From NCBI RefSeq assembly GCF_028369105.1, contig NZ_JAQNDO010000001.1, positions 434,001 to 498,000 on the forward strand: 64,000 bases of DNA. The letters run 5' to 3'. Positions within the stretch are counted from its first letter, which is position 1; each line of letters begins with the position of its first letter. The notes beneath the pieces are model-generated. The model had not been told where the DNA came from. It saw nothing but the letters and a program-made list of their open reading frames with translations, and did not search any database. The stretch is from Polyangium mundeleinium. GTDB lineage: Bacteria; Myxococcota_A; Polyangia; Polyangiales; Polyangiaceae. Shown piece after piece: positions 16,571 through 26,007 of the stretch. A program made the translations under genes and the position numbers.

Positions 16571-17095
16571 TCACGGCTCCTCGACCATCGGAAACACTTC
16601 CACGCCGAGCGACTTGAGCGCGACGGCCCCTTCCGGCGGCCTCGCCTCCTTGAACGCATTGAGCTGATCGCGCGTTTCCCAAATGCTGATGGTCATTCCC
16701 TTCCCGGTCGACGGATCCGTCACGAAATAACTTGCCTTGCATCCGGGCTGCTTGCGCATCCAGGCCCGATGGGCGCGCGCCTTCTCCAGGTCCGCTTCGC
16801 CCGCCTTCTCGTGCGTCACCACCCGGCAGAGGCCTTTCGTGGGCACCGACGACGCCGACTTCTCGCTCGCCTTCCACAGGTTCGCCGCCGCCCACAGCTT
16901 GCCGATCTGGAGAATGGGGTGCGCGCCCTCCACGCCGTAGTCCTCCGGCGTCACCACGCGGCCGCGCACCGAGAAGTAGCCGGTCCGCAGGCCGAACTCG
17001 TCGTTCACGGCGTACTGACCGCCCGCGGCGCTCACGTGGTAGATGCTGTCGTCGATCGTCACCTTGTTGCCATCGACGTGGGTCTTGCTCGCCAT
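16571..17095 (-). CDS. ABM-like (dimeric alpha/beta barrel) protein
   Basis: A 174-residue cytoplasmic protein. The C-terminal 90 residues (from about GLCRVVTHEK) look like an antibiotic-biosynthesis-monooxygenase type ferredoxin-like domain: a strand, a helix with LEKARAHRAWMRKQPG, then ASYFVTDP and MTISIWETRDQLNAF. Related proteins act as small monooxygenases or heme/quinol-binding barrels; no substrate can be read from the sequence. The N-terminal 80 residues are strand-rich and unassigned. Its ATG has a -10 six nt upstream. The last few codons (VEVFPMVEEP) recur as remnants in the spacers downstream. Confidence 0.65.
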   Translation of the reverse strand: MASKTHVDGNKVTIDDSIYHVSAAGGQYAVNDEFGLRTGYFSVRGRVVTPEDYGVEGAHPILQIGKLWAAANLWKASEKSASSVPTKGLCRVVTHEKAGEADLEKARAHRAWMRKQPGCKASYFVTDPSTGKGMTISIWETRDQLNAFKEARPPEGAVALKSLGVEVFPMVEEP

Positions 17096-17101
17096 GGGCG
17101 T

Positions 17102-17107
17102 ACAGTA
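17102..17107 (-). promoter_or_regulatory. Candidate -10 (TACTGT), leaderless start at 17095
   Basis: TACTGT on the minus strand ends 6 nt before the ATG at 17095. No Shine-Dalgarno sequence is present. It lies in the 86-nt gap shared with the divergent glycosidase gene. Confidence 0.4.
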
Positions 17108-17181
17108 CCAGAGCTCGGCGGCTCTTCCGCCTTTCGAAGCTCACGGGTTCGTCCCTTCTTTGCTACCCTTCGCCCGGCGTC

Positions 17182-19272
17182 ATGACCGCACGTGAAGACA
17201 GGGCAGGGGGCGAGGGCCTCGGGCGTAGGGTGCGTCTCGTCCCCGGGGGCATCGAGATCGCCGGCGATGTCGTTCCGCTCCTCGCGGGCTCCGTCCACTA
17301 CTGGCGCCTCGACCCGAACGAGTGGCGCGCGTGCCTCGAAGCCGTGAAGGCCATGGGCCTCCGCCTCGTCGACACCTACATCCCTTGGGCCGTCCACGAG
17401 GTCGCTCCCGGCAAACTCGAGCTCGGCGCCTCCGACCCGCAGCGCGACATCACCCGCTTCTGCCGCATCGCCGAGGAGCTCGGCCTCTACGTCATCGCCC
17501 GCCCTGGCCCCCACATCAACGCCGAGCTCACCTACTTCGGCTTGCCCGAGCGCATCGTGTGGGACCCGGCCTGCCAGGCCCGTTCGCCCGACCAGAACCC
17601 GGTGATGCTCCCCATGCTCCCGTTCGCGTTCCCGGTCCCGAGTTACGCGAGCGACGCCTTCCACGACGAGGCCGCGCGGTATTTCCAGGCCCTCGGCCCC
17701 GCCCTCACGCCGCTGCTCTACCCGAACGGGCCGATCGTCCTCTTCCAGATCGACAACGAGGGCGCCCTCTACTTCCGCGACGGCGCCTACGACCAGGACT
17801 ACCACCCCGACGCGATCCGCCTCTACCGCGAGTTTCTCCGGGAGAAATACGGCACCATCGACGCCCTGCGCGCCTCCTACGGCACCCCCACGCTGGACGA
17901 GGGCGAGGTCCCGTCGAGCCGCCGCGGCGAGGTCACGCGTTTCTCCGCGATCGACCCGCCGCGCAAGTTCGACGCCGAGCGCCCGCGTGACCTCGCGCGT
18001 CACCTCGACTGGTCGGAGTTTCACGAGCACCTGCTCACCACGGCGTTTCAGCGCCTCGGCCGCGCGCTCGCCGCCGCCGGCATGGACGGGCTGCCCACGA
18101 CGCACAACCTCCCGCCGGGCCAGGACGCGACGCCCCTCAACGCCGCGCGCGTCACGAAGGTCGTCGACCTCGTCGGGCTCGACTACTACCACATGGCCGA
18201 TCCCACGAGCCGCGCCATCATCGCGCGCCGCACGAGCGAGCTCGCCACGCGCTGCGAGGCCCTCTCCGTCCCCGCGTTCGCTTGCGAGATGGGCGCGGGT
18301 TTTCCGCCCTTCTTCCCGCCCCTCGACGAGCGCGACGGCGCCTTCACCGTCCTCTGCGCCCTCGCGTACGGCCTGCGTGGCTTCAACGTGTACATGGCCG
18401 TCGAGCGCGACCGCTGGATCGGCGCGCCCATCGATCGGCATGGCCGCGCGCGCCCGTACGCCGTCTTCTGGCGGAAGCTCTGCGCCGCCCTCGAACAGAC
18501 GAACTTTCACGAGCTGCGCCGAAGAGCACCCGTCCGTCTTCTCCTCCCTCGCACCGAGCGCAGGCTCGCGCGGGTCATGCATGCGTTCGGCCCGCTCTCC
18601 GGCGCGTTTTTCTCGATCGTCGGGGCCGGCGCGCGCGAGCGCTGTGTCGAGGACGATCTCGGCCTCGGGTATCCGCTCGCCATCGAGGCCGACAACTTCG
18701 CCCGTGCCTTCGAGCAGGCCCTCGAAGCGCGCGGCGTGCCCTTCGCCGTCGTCGGCGGCGAGGACCGCGACATCGCGCTCGGCGACGCGCGCTGGCTCAT
18801 CTGCGCCACCTCCGGCGCCTTGAAGCCCGAGCTCTTCGACCGGCTCGCCGAGGCCCACGCGCGTGGCGCGCGTGTCACGATCGGCCCGCACGAGCCTCGC
18901 TTCGACGGCGCCTTCCGTCCGCTTTCCGTCCCCTTCGATCTGCGCCGCCTTGGCGAGGACGGCCCCCTCACCGGCGACGTCCCCGCCGCGGCCGACGCGG
19001 CCGTCTCGCACGCCATCGGGACCCTCGGCCTCCCGGCGTACGCCTGCGACCCCGGCGGCATCTACGTCACCGTGCACGAGGATGCCGCGGGAGCGCCGCG
19101 CGTGCTCTTCGTCGTCAATCCTTCCGAGCGGGACATCGTCGCGCGTGTGAGCGCCGGCGCCGTGCGCACGAAGGCGAGCGACCTCATCGACGATTCCACC
19201 TTCGAGGCCCGCGCGGGCACGCTCGAAGTGCGCATGAAGCCGCGCACGGTGCGGATGCTGGCATTGCGCTGA
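17182..19272 (+). CDS. GH35-like beta-galactosidase
   Basis: A 696-residue glycoside hydrolase of the GH35/GH42 clan that would remove terminal beta-galactose from oligosaccharides. The N-terminal TIM barrel begins with LLAGSVHYWRLDP and VDTYIPWAVHE, characteristic of GH35. The probable acid/base is Glu193 in QIDNEGALY; Glu369 in ACEMGAG is a candidate nucleophile. After the barrel comes a beta-rich C-terminal region (about 450-696) with a Rossmann-like stretch near FAVVGGEDRD. No signal peptide is visible, so it is probably cytoplasmic. The start is the ATG at 17182; the frame is open upstream to 16732 but that overlaps the divergent gene antisense. Confidence 0.85.
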   Translation: MTAREDRAGGEGLGRRVRLVPGGIEIAGDVVPLLAGSVHYWRLDPNEWRACLEAVKAMGLRLVDTYIPWAVHEVAPGKLELGASDPQRDITRFCRIAEELGLYVIARPGPHINAELTYFGLPERIVWDPACQARSPDQNPVMLPMLPFAFPVPSYASDAFHDEAARYFQALGPALTPLLYPNGPIVLFQIDNEGALYFRDGAYDQDYHPDAIRLYREFLREKYGTIDALRASYGTPTLDEGEVPSSRRGEVTRFSAIDPPRKFDAERPRDLARHLDWSEFHEHLLTTAFQRLGRALAAAGMDGLPTTHNLPPGQDATPLNAARVTKVVDLVGLDYYHMADPTSRAIIARRTSELATRCEALSVPAFACEMGAGFPPFFPPLDERDGAFTVLCALAYGLRGFNVYMAVERDRWIGAPIDRHGRARPYAVFWRKLCAALEQTNFHELRRRAPVRLLLPRTERRLARVMHAFGPLSGAFFSIVGAGARERCVEDDLGLGYPLAIEADNFARAFEQALEARGVPFAVVGGEDRDIALGDARWLICATSGALKPELFDRLAEAHARGARVTIGPHEPRFDGAFRPLSVPFDLRRLGEDGPLTGDVPAAADAAVSHAIGTLGLPAYACDPGGIYVTVHEDAAGAPRVLFVVNPSERDIVARVSAGAVRTKASDLIDDSTFEARAGTLEVRMKPRTVRMLALR

Positions 19273-19331
19273 TCACGGAGGGGCATGTCCGTTGCTAGGC
19301 GCCCTCCGCGCCATAGCTTCGGAGGTGCTCG

Positions 19332-20855
19332 ATGAAGAACGTCGTTTTCGTGGGATCGGCCGCTCTCTCTCTGGTCGTCGCCGTCGGCCTCGCTGCGTGC
19401 GGCGAGTCGTCCGAGGGCCTCTCGGACTATCCGGGGTATGAGCAAAACCCGAGCGGCGGTACGTCGGGCGGCGCGGTCTCGCCGCCGCCGGCCCAGCCGC
19501 CTCCGCCGGCGGACGGGAACGACGCGGGCGCCGACGCCGCTGCACCTTTTGCGTGCGAGGACCTCGACAAGGACAGCCCTGTCATCCTCTACCTCTCGGC
19601 GGACGATTCGAACTCGATGGGCTCGCCGGTCCAGATCCGCGAGCTCTTGAACAAGGGCATCATCCCGCCGGCGAACCTCGTCCGCACGTACGAGTTCCTC
19701 AACTACTACCGCATCCAGTACCCCGCGCCGCCCGCCGGCGACCTTTCGATCCTCCCGCACCTCGGCGAGACCAAGATCGCCGGCGAGCTCGACCTCCAGC
19801 TCGGCGTCCGTTCCTTCGACGCCGTCAAGCCGCGCCGCCCCATGACGATCACGTTCGTCCTCGACACGTCCGGCTCCATGGGCGGCGAGCCCATCGAGCG
19901 CGAGCGCGCCACCGTCACGGCGATCGCCAAGAGCCTCGCCGAGGGCGACATCGTCAACGCGGTCACGTGGAACACGAGCAACAACATCGTGCTCTCCGGC
20001 CACAAGGTCACGGGGCCGAACGATCCTGAAGTCCTCGCGATGGCCGAATCCATCGAGGCCAGCGGCGGCACCGATCTTTCGAATGGCCTCGCGACGGGCT
20101 ATAAGCTCGCGAACCAGCATTACGGCGCGGGCCGGCTGAACCGCGTCATCCTGATCAGCGACGGTGGCGCCAACGTCGGCGTCACGGACGAGGACCTCAT
20201 CGGCCTGCAATCGAAGGACGCCGACAAGGAGGGCATCTACCTCGTCGGCATCGGCGCCGGCCCCGGCGAGAACTACAACGATGCGCTCATGGATACCGTC
20301 ACGGACAAAGGCCGCGGCGCCTATGTGTATCTCGACAGCCCGGCCGAGGCGACGCGCATGTTCGTCGATCGATTCGACGAGACCATGGAGGTCGCCGCGC
20401 GCGGCGTGCAGGTCGAGATCACGCTGCCCTGGTACATGCGCATGTACAAGTTCTACGGCGAGGAATACTCGGCGAACCCCGAGGAAATCGAGCCGCAGCA
20501 CCTCGCCCCGAGCGACGCGATGATCTTCAACCAGGTCATCAAAGCGTGTGACCCCTCGGTCGTCGATCCGAACGACAGCATCACCGTCGTCGCGCGCTGG
20601 AAGACCCCGCTCACGTATCTCGACCGCGAGGTGAAGGTCACCATGACCCTCGCCGAGCTCCTCGCCGCCCCGAAGCCCCAGCTCGCCAAGGGCAAGGCGA
20701 TCGTCGCTTATGCCGAGGCCCTCAAGGACCCGACCCAGGAGTCCTTGGCGAGCGCGCTCGCGCTGCTCCAGGAAGCCAAGGCCGGCGCCCCCGATCCGGA
20801 GCTCGACGAAATCATCGGCCTCATCACCAAGTACCCAGGGTTCTTCAAGCCCTGA
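19332..20855 (+). CDS. YfbK-type von Willebrand factor A lipoprotein
   Basis: A 507-residue lipoprotein with lipobox LAAC at residues 20-23 and a Pro/Gly-rich linker. It then has a YfbK-like N-terminal domain (DDSNSMGSPVQIRELL, NLVRTYEFLNYY) and a vWA domain from about residue 172. The metal-ion-dependent adhesion site is intact: DTSGSMG starting at Asp178, a conserved Ser/Thr region in GGTDLSNGL, and the ISDGGANVG strand. A C-terminal domain follows (about 360-507). Such proteins bind partners through a divalent cation at the envelope; the partner is unknown. GGAGGT lies 7 nt before the ATG at 19332. Confidence 0.88.
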   Translation: MKNVVFVGSAALSLVVAVGLAACGESSEGLSDYPGYEQNPSGGTSGGAVSPPPAQPPPPADGNDAGADAAAPFACEDLDKDSPVILYLSADDSNSMGSPVQIRELLNKGIIPPANLVRTYEFLNYYRIQYPAPPAGDLSILPHLGETKIAGELDLQLGVRSFDAVKPRRPMTITFVLDTSGSMGGEPIERERATVTAIAKSLAEGDIVNAVTWNTSNNIVLSGHKVTGPNDPEVLAMAESIEASGGTDLSNGLATGYKLANQHYGAGRLNRVILISDGGANVGVTDEDLIGLQSKDADKEGIYLVGIGAGPGENYNDALMDTVTDKGRGAYVYLDSPAEATRMFVDRFDETMEVAARGVQVEITLPWYMRMYKFYGEEYSANPEEIEPQHLAPSDAMIFNQVIKACDPSVVDPNDSITVVARWKTPLTYLDREVKVTMTLAELLAAPKPQLAKGKAIVAYAEALKDPTQESLASALALLQEAKAGAPDPELDEIIGLITKYPGFFKP

Positions 20856-20912
20856 TCCGGAGGGCCCGAACGGCGTGGTTGCTTCTCCGCCGGAGCTCTC
20901 CTAAAAGGGGCC

Positions 20913-21884
20913 GTGCGAACGATTGCGAAGATTCTCGGCGCCCTGCTCACGTGGGGCGTCGTCTCGGCCGGCTGCAGCGACGATCCCCAGCAAACGACGG
21001 ACGATCCGCTCGCCGGCCTTCCCAAGGCCTATGCCCGCGTCGAGTGCGGCCGTGTCTTCGCCTGCTGCGACGCCGCCGAGCGGGACGACGTGCTCCTCTT
21101 CGACCCGGCCCCCGCGACCCAGGCCGAATGCGAGGCCCGGTACGAGAGCTTCTTCGGCGCCGTCGCCGTCGAACTTCGCAAGGGCATCGAGGCCGGCCGC
21201 ATCGCGTACGACGAAGCCCGCGCGGACACGTGCTTCACGAAGGCCGAAGCGACGGCCTGCGCCGATTTCTTCGGCTCCCATTTCTTCGAAGAGGACCCCG
21301 ATTGCGAGGCCATGTTCCAGGGCACCGTCGCGCTCGGCGGCGGCTGCCTCGGCGACGAAGAATGCGAGGCCCCGGGCGCCTCGTGCGCGGGCGCCTCGGG
21401 CACGGAGCTCGGCACCTGCAAGGCCCCGCCCGGCGCGGGCGAGCCTTGCCAGGACGGCCTCTGCGGGCCGGGCCTCACGTGCAGGCTCGACGAGGGCATG
21501 CTGAAATGCGTCGCCCCGACGGCCGACGGCGCCGCGTGCGACCTCGACATCGATTGCCAGAGCGGCTATTGCGATTTCCAGGCCGGCATCTGCGCCGCGC
21601 CCGCGCCCGTCGGAGGCGCGTGTGCCGTGAACGCGGGCTGCGCGAGCGGGTATTGTGACGTCGCGGCCGGAATGTGCGCCGCGAAAAAGGCCGACGGCGC
21701 GGCGTGCGTGACGAGCGTCGAATGCGCGAGCGGCTTCTGCGGCGACGCCGCGGGCACGGGCGCATGTGCCCCCACGAAGCCGGACGGCGCGACGTGTATG
21801 GTCTCCGCCGAATGCGCGAGCGGCTTCTGTGACGCCGGCGCGTGCAGCCCGAGCACCGGCGCCCCTGTCTGCGACGGCCTTTGA
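20913..21884 (+). CDS. Cysteine-rich (Dickkopf-like) lipoprotein
   Basis: A 323-residue lipoprotein with lipobox SAGC near residue 20. The first half is a helical domain with a few Cys; the second half (from about residue 130) has repeated Cys modules of the form C-x2-D-x-DC-x2-GYC-D, CASGYCDV and CASGFCGD, as in the Dickkopf N-terminal cysteine-rich fold common in myxobacterial surface proteins. Modules are separated by PxGxxC and KPDGAxC linkers. The start is the GTG at 20913. It lies 57 nt after the vWA lipoprotein gene and may share its transcript. Function unknown. Confidence 0.8.
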   Translation: MRTIAKILGALLTWGVVSAGCSDDPQQTTDDPLAGLPKAYARVECGRVFACCDAAERDDVLLFDPAPATQAECEARYESFFGAVAVELRKGIEAGRIAYDEARADTCFTKAEATACADFFGSHFFEEDPDCEAMFQGTVALGGGCLGDEECEAPGASCAGASGTELGTCKAPPGAGEPCQDGLCGPGLTCRLDEGMLKCVAPTADGAACDLDIDCQSGYCDFQAGICAAPAPVGGACAVNAGCASGYCDVAAGMCAAKKADGAACVTSVECASGFCGDAAGTGACAPTKPDGATCMVSAECASGFCDAGACSPSTGAPVCDGL

Positions 21885-21979
21885 CCGGACGGGGGCTGGG
21901 CCCCCCGAGGGACCTCCCGTTCCGGTTGACGCCGCGCCTCTTTTATCCCACGTCTCCCCCTCAGCGAGGCGTGTTGCCC

Positions 21980-23083
21980 ATGGACCGAGACCGCTGGCTC
22001 TCCGTTGTGCTGAGGACGGCGCTGCTCGTCCTGTTTTTCTGGATGATCCGGACGCTCCTCGTCCCGATTGCCCTGGGCGGCCTCTTCGCGCTCCTCCTGA
22101 GCCCCCTCGTCGAAAAGGCGAAGCCGCGGCTCGGCCGCGCCGAGCGCATCGCGCCGCTCCTCTTCACGTTCGGCACGATGATCCTCGTGGTCATCCCGTT
22201 CGTCTTCTTCACGATCGAGGCCATCCAGCAGATCAACGAATTTTTGACCCGCGACTGGACGCCGACGATCCAGCGCTTCCAGTCGTTCCTGACGGAAGGC
22301 ATCGACATTCGCGGCCGGAGCATCCACATCGGCGGCCCCCAGCTCCAGGCGGCCATCCAGAACATTGGCCAGCGCGCGGCGTCCTTCGCGGCCTCGTTCG
22401 TCGGCGGCCTGGCCACGGCATTGCCGGCGTTCATCCTGAGCCTCTTCCTGTTCGGCGTCTCGCTTTATTACTTCCTGCGCGACGGCGGCAAGCTCGTCCG
22501 CTGGATGTTCCGCTTCTCGCCGTTCCCGCAGAACCAGACGCGCGAGCTCTTTGCCTCCGTCCGCGAGACCGTCAACGGCGCCATCCTCGGCATTCTCGCG
22601 ACCGCCGTGGTCCAGGGCAGCCTCGCGCTGCTCGCCCTCAACGTGTTCGGCGTGCCAAACGCGTTCTTGCTCGGCGTCCTCGCCGCGTTCCTCTCGTTCA
22701 TCCCGCTCGTCGGCACGACGCCGGTCACGGTGGGCGCGACGATTTACCTCTTCGTCACGGGGCACGTCGGCGGCGGCATCGGGATGATCGTCTCGGCCGT
22801 GGTCATCGGCCTCTCCGACAACGTCGTGCGCCCGTGGGTGCAGAGCTCGTCGACCCGCATGCACCCGCTCATCGCGCTGCTCGGCATCTTCGGCGGCCTG
22901 GAGCTCTTTGGCCCGGTCGGCGTCTTCCTCGGCCCCGTCATCGCGGCCATGGCCGTCTGGACCGTCGACACCTACGAGAAGCTGCACGCGCCGCGTCGCG
23001 AGGCCACCGCGCCGCCCGCGGACGTGAGCGTGCCCCCGCCGCCGAAGACCGCGCCTCCGCCGGAAATCCCGCCCGTGCCTTGA
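21980..23083 (+). CDS. AI-2E family transporter
   Basis: A 367-residue inner-membrane protein of the AI-2E/PerM family (about eight membrane segments). Members export small molecules or act as antiporters; the autoinducer-2 link holds for only one member. Visible signatures are the N-terminal hydrophobic pair around LLVLFFWMIRTLLVPIALGG, the amphipathic middle region, YYFLRDGGKLVR, and the family box GVPNAFLLGVLAAFLSFIPLVGT followed by DNVVRPWVQ. Length is normal. The tail is Pro-rich and charged. Start is set at the ATG at 21980; the GTG at 21971 would add three residues. Confidence 0.9.
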   Translation: MDRDRWLSVVLRTALLVLFFWMIRTLLVPIALGGLFALLLSPLVEKAKPRLGRAERIAPLLFTFGTMILVVIPFVFFTIEAIQQINEFLTRDWTPTIQRFQSFLTEGIDIRGRSIHIGGPQLQAAIQNIGQRAASFAASFVGGLATALPAFILSLFLFGVSLYYFLRDGGKLVRWMFRFSPFPQNQTRELFASVRETVNGAILGILATAVVQGSLALLALNVFGVPNAFLLGVLAAFLSFIPLVGTTPVTVGATIYLFVTGHVGGGIGMIVSAVVIGLSDNVVRPWVQSSSTRMHPLIALLGIFGGLELFGPVGVFLGPVIAAMAVWTVDTYEKLHAPRREATAPPADVSVPPPPKTAPPPEIPPVP

Positions 23084-23085
23084 GC

Positions 23086-24102
23086 TCAGTGCGCCAGGGG
23101 GGGCACGGCGTCGAGCCGCTGATCGAGCTCGGCCTTCGCCTTCAGGAAGGCGTGTCGTTCTGCCTCGGGCACGGCCGTGGTGGGCGGCTTGAGGAGCGAC
23201 TCGGCGTCGACAAAGGGGCCGTTCGTGCGCGCGCTGAAATGCAGGTGAGGCCCCGTGGAGCGCCCCGTGCTCCCGACATACCCGATGAGCTGGTGGGGGC
23301 GCACGTGATCGCCGACCTCGAGCCCTTGGGCAAACTTCGAGAGATGGGCATACCCGGTCTCGGTTCCGTCGGGATGCACGATGGCGACCCAGTTGCCGTG
23401 CGCCCCGTGGGGGCCGACGAAGCTGACCGTGCCTCGATACGAGGCATACACGGGCGTCCCTTTGGGGGCGCCGAAATCCGTCCCCTGGTGCGGCATGGGC
23501 CGGCGCAGGATCGGGTGCATGCGGCGCGGGTTGAAGGGGGACGTCCTGCGCAGCTTGGCGAGGGGCGAACGCCAGCCGGTCGAGCAGGCCTGTGTCCCCG
23601 TCGCGTCATAATAACCCTGCGCGTCGTGCCCTACGAACTCGTAGAACCGCGACGGCTCGCCGACGGGCGGCCGGTATTCGAGCGCGAGGATATGCGTGTC
23701 GCGTCCGGCGTCGGCGGCTCCTTGTTGTTTGTCGGCCACGAGCCGGATCGTCGCCCCTTCGCGGTGGTCGTCGTCCGGCAGGCAACTGCCGAGCGTGTCG
23801 TCGATTTCGTCGAGAAACGCGTCGTCGAGCGATCCGAGCGCTGCGGAGGGCCCCGACGATCCCACGACGAGCGAGCCTACCTGCTCGTGCTCGGGCGTGA
23901 CCGTCTCGCTGCGCGGCGGTGCTGGGATCGCCGACGGGGTTGCCGCAGTACGCTCCCCCGCTGCGCGGGCCCAGTCCCTCTCCAGCGAGACGGACCAGCA
24001 GAAGAAGGGGATCCACGCCACGCCGAGGAGCGCGACGCACCCGAGCGCGACGTTGACCGCGACGATCGAGCGTCGTGAGGAGTCTGGATCGTGCGTCTCC
24101 AC
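23086..24102 (-). CDS. M23 family metallopeptidase, membrane-anchored
   Basis: A 338-residue peptidoglycan endopeptidase with an N-terminal membrane segment (VALGCVALLGVAWIPFFCW) placing the catalytic part in the periplasm. The LytM/M23 zinc site is complete: H205-x3-D209 in HQGTDFGAPKGTPVYA and H286-L-H288 in PHLHFSA, with GYAHLSKF in between. The region before it (about 60-190) is divergent and may regulate access. The GTG at 24102 is preferred because it sits just before the membrane helix; the frame is open to a GTG at 24198 that adds 32 low-complexity residues. It converges on the AI-2E gene with a 2-nt gap. Confidence 0.85.
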   Translation of the reverse strand: METHDPDSSRRSIVAVNVALGCVALLGVAWIPFFCWSVSLERDWARAAGERTAATPSAIPAPPRSETVTPEHEQVGSLVVGSSGPSAALGSLDDAFLDEIDDTLGSCLPDDDHREGATIRLVADKQQGAADAGRDTHILALEYRPPVGEPSRFYEFVGHDAQGYYDATGTQACSTGWRSPLAKLRRTSPFNPRRMHPILRRPMPHQGTDFGAPKGTPVYASYRGTVSFVGPHGAHGNWVAIVHPDGTETGYAHLSKFAQGLEVGDHVRPHQLIGYVGSTGRSTGPHLHFSARTNGPFVDAESLLKPPTTAVPEAERHAFLKAKAELDQRLDAVPPLAH

Positions 24103-24285
24103 CGAAGAGCGCGGAGATGAACCAGCGCCGATCCAGGGGTGCAACCCGCGAGCACGGCTCCTTGCTCCGAGGCTTGCGCGGCCGGTCCACGCGTGCACAA
24201 TGGGTTCGGTTCGAAGTCATTCGCACCGGTCACGACGGTGCCAGCGCGTCTGGCGCGCCGGACCCATCGCCGGGGAGTCGAGGCC

Positions 24286-24972
24286 ATGATCTCCCACGTT
24301 CAGATGATCACACGCATCGCCGTGGGTACGGCGCTCGGCGGCGTCATCGGATACGAGCGCGACCGGCACGGCAAGCGCGCGGGCCTCCGGACGCACCTCC
24401 TCGTCGCGACGGCCTCGGCCACGTTCATGATCGTGTCCGCGCACTTCGTTTACTTCCAAGGGTACGCCGAAGGTCAGCTCGTCGAGGTGGACGGCTCACG
24501 TATTGCGGCGTCTGTCGTGTCGGGCATCGGCTTCCTGGCGGGCGGCGCCATTCTACGGACCGGGCTGACGATTCAGGGGCTCACGACCGCAGCGGGCCTC
24601 TGGCTGGTGACCGCGATCGGCCTTTGTGCGGGCGCGGGCATGATGGTCGAAGCCGCCCTCGTGACCGCCATCGGGGTCGTGGTGCAGACGGTCGTGCGGC
24701 GACTCGAAGGCAAAGGCAACCTGCTCGTCCGGCGGCGCGTCTCGGTGGTCCTCGCCGAGGACTCCAAGCAACTCGACGACGTGGAGGCATTGCTCAAGGA
24801 GCTCCGCGGCGTCGTCTTCAACATCGAATACGAGCGGCGCCTCGATGAAAAGCGGCGGATCTCCATCGCTTTCGACGTGGGGTTTCCCCCGTCGCTCCGC
24901 GTGGGCGATCTGATCGAGCGGCTCGAACGGGTCAAGGATGTTCGGCGGGTGCAGGTCGAGAATACGCACTGA
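24286..24972 (+). CDS. MgtC/SapB family inner-membrane protein
   Basis: A 228-residue protein of the MgtC/SapB family. It has four or five membrane segments in its first 140 residues with the signatures GGVIGYERDRHGKRAGLRTH, GIGFLAGGAIL and TTAAGLWLVTAIGLCAGAG. The C-terminal ferredoxin-like ACT-type domain runs from about residue 150 to the end. MgtC proteins inhibit the F-type ATP synthase and support survival in low magnesium in some pathogens; which role applies here is unknown. The ATG at 24286 follows GGGGAG. Divergent from the M23 gene. Confidence 0.88.
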   Translation: MISHVQMITRIAVGTALGGVIGYERDRHGKRAGLRTHLLVATASATFMIVSAHFVYFQGYAEGQLVEVDGSRIAASVVSGIGFLAGGAILRTGLTIQGLTTAAGLWLVTAIGLCAGAGMMVEAALVTAIGVVVQTVVRRLEGKGNLLVRRRVSVVLAEDSKQLDDVEALLKELRGVVFNIEYERRLDEKRRISIAFDVGFPPSLRVGDLIERLERVKDVRRVQVENTH

Positions 24973-24993
24973 CGCGCCCAGCGCGTCGAAGCG

Positions 24994-26007
24994 TCACAAC
25001 CACCCCTGCTCCCGATAAAACCGCACCGCATCCGCGAGCGACACGTCGAGCGGCCGCGACGTGTATCCGAGCTCCCGCGCCGCCCGCTCCGACGACATCC
25101 GCACCCGGAGCGTGCTCTGCAGGGCCATTTCGTGGCTCAGCAGGGGCGGCCGTCCCGTGAGGCGGGACGCGCTTTCCATCAAGAACGACAAACCCATCAC
25201 CGCCCGATCCGGCAACGTGAAGCGTGGCGCCTTTCCGCCGGCCGCCGCCGCGATTCGCGTGAGCAGCGCCCCCACCGAGAGCGCCTCGCCGCCGAGGATG
25301 TAATGCCGTCCCGCGCTGCCCCGCTCGGCGGCCGCGAGGTGCGCCGTCGCCACGTCGCGCACGTCGCACGTGGTCCGGATCCCGCTCGGCGCCGCGATCG
25401 TCGTGCCCTTTTGCGTCGCCGAAAAGAGCGGGAGCACGTTGCGTTTCCAGTCCCCCGGGCCGAACACCGCCACGGGGTGCGTGATCACCACGAAGAGCCC
25501 CTCGCGCCCCGCCCGCTCCACCTCCTGCTCCGCCAGCCATTTCGTGTGCGGATAGACCATCTGGAGCGCCGCGAAATTGTACACGCTCGACTCGTCGACC
25601 GTGACGATCGCCTCGGTCGGGGGATACGGCTTTCCGATCGTCGAGCCCGTCGACGTGAACACGAATCGCGGTACGCCCGCGCGTCGCGCCGCCGCGAGCA
25701 TGTTCCGCGTGCCCGTGACGTTCGTCCGCTCGATCTCCGCCCACTGCGCGCGCCACATCCGCACGTCGGCCGCGACGTGGTACACGACCGACACGCCGCG
25801 CATGGCCTCGGTCAGCGTCTCCACGTCGTCGAGGTCCCCCCGCACGATGTCGAGCTCGTCGCGCGGCAGGTCTCCGGGCAAACCGCCGCTCCGCGACAGC
25901 GCGACCACGTGGTGCCCGGAGGCGAGGAGCTGCCGCGTGATTTCCCAGCCGAGGAAGCCCGTTCCGCCCGTCACGAATGCGGTTTTTCGCCGCGGAATCC
26001 CGTTCAT
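24994..26007 (-). CDS. NAD-dependent epimerase/dehydratase (extended SDR)
   Basis: A 337-residue extended short-chain dehydrogenase. The Rossmann motif is GGTGFLG (residues about 12-18), the active site is the Ser/Thr in FTSTGS with YPHTK supplying Tyr and Lys (YxxxK), and substrate contacts follow HPVAVFGPGD. Similar proteins include dihydroflavonol-4-reductase-like and hydroxysteroid-dehydrogenase-like enzymes; the substrate cannot be read. Last gene of a five-gene operon; its ATG overlaps the stop of the preceding STAS-like gene by 4 nt. Confidence 0.85.
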   Translation of the reverse strand: MNGIPRRKTAFVTGGTGFLGWEITRQLLASGHHVVALSRSGGLPGDLPRDELDIVRGDLDDVETLTEAMRGVSVVYHVAADVRMWRAQWAEIERTNVTGTRNMLAAARRAGVPRFVFTSTGSTIGKPYPPTEAIVTVDESSVYNFAALQMVYPHTKWLAEQEVERAGREGLFVVITHPVAVFGPGDWKRNVLPLFSATQKGTTIAAPSGIRTTCDVRDVATAHLAAAERGSAGRHYILGGEALSVGALLTRIAAAAGGKAPRFTLPDRAVMGLSFLMESASRLTGRPPLLSHEMALQSTLRVRMSSERAARELGYTSRPLDVSLADAVRFYREQGWL

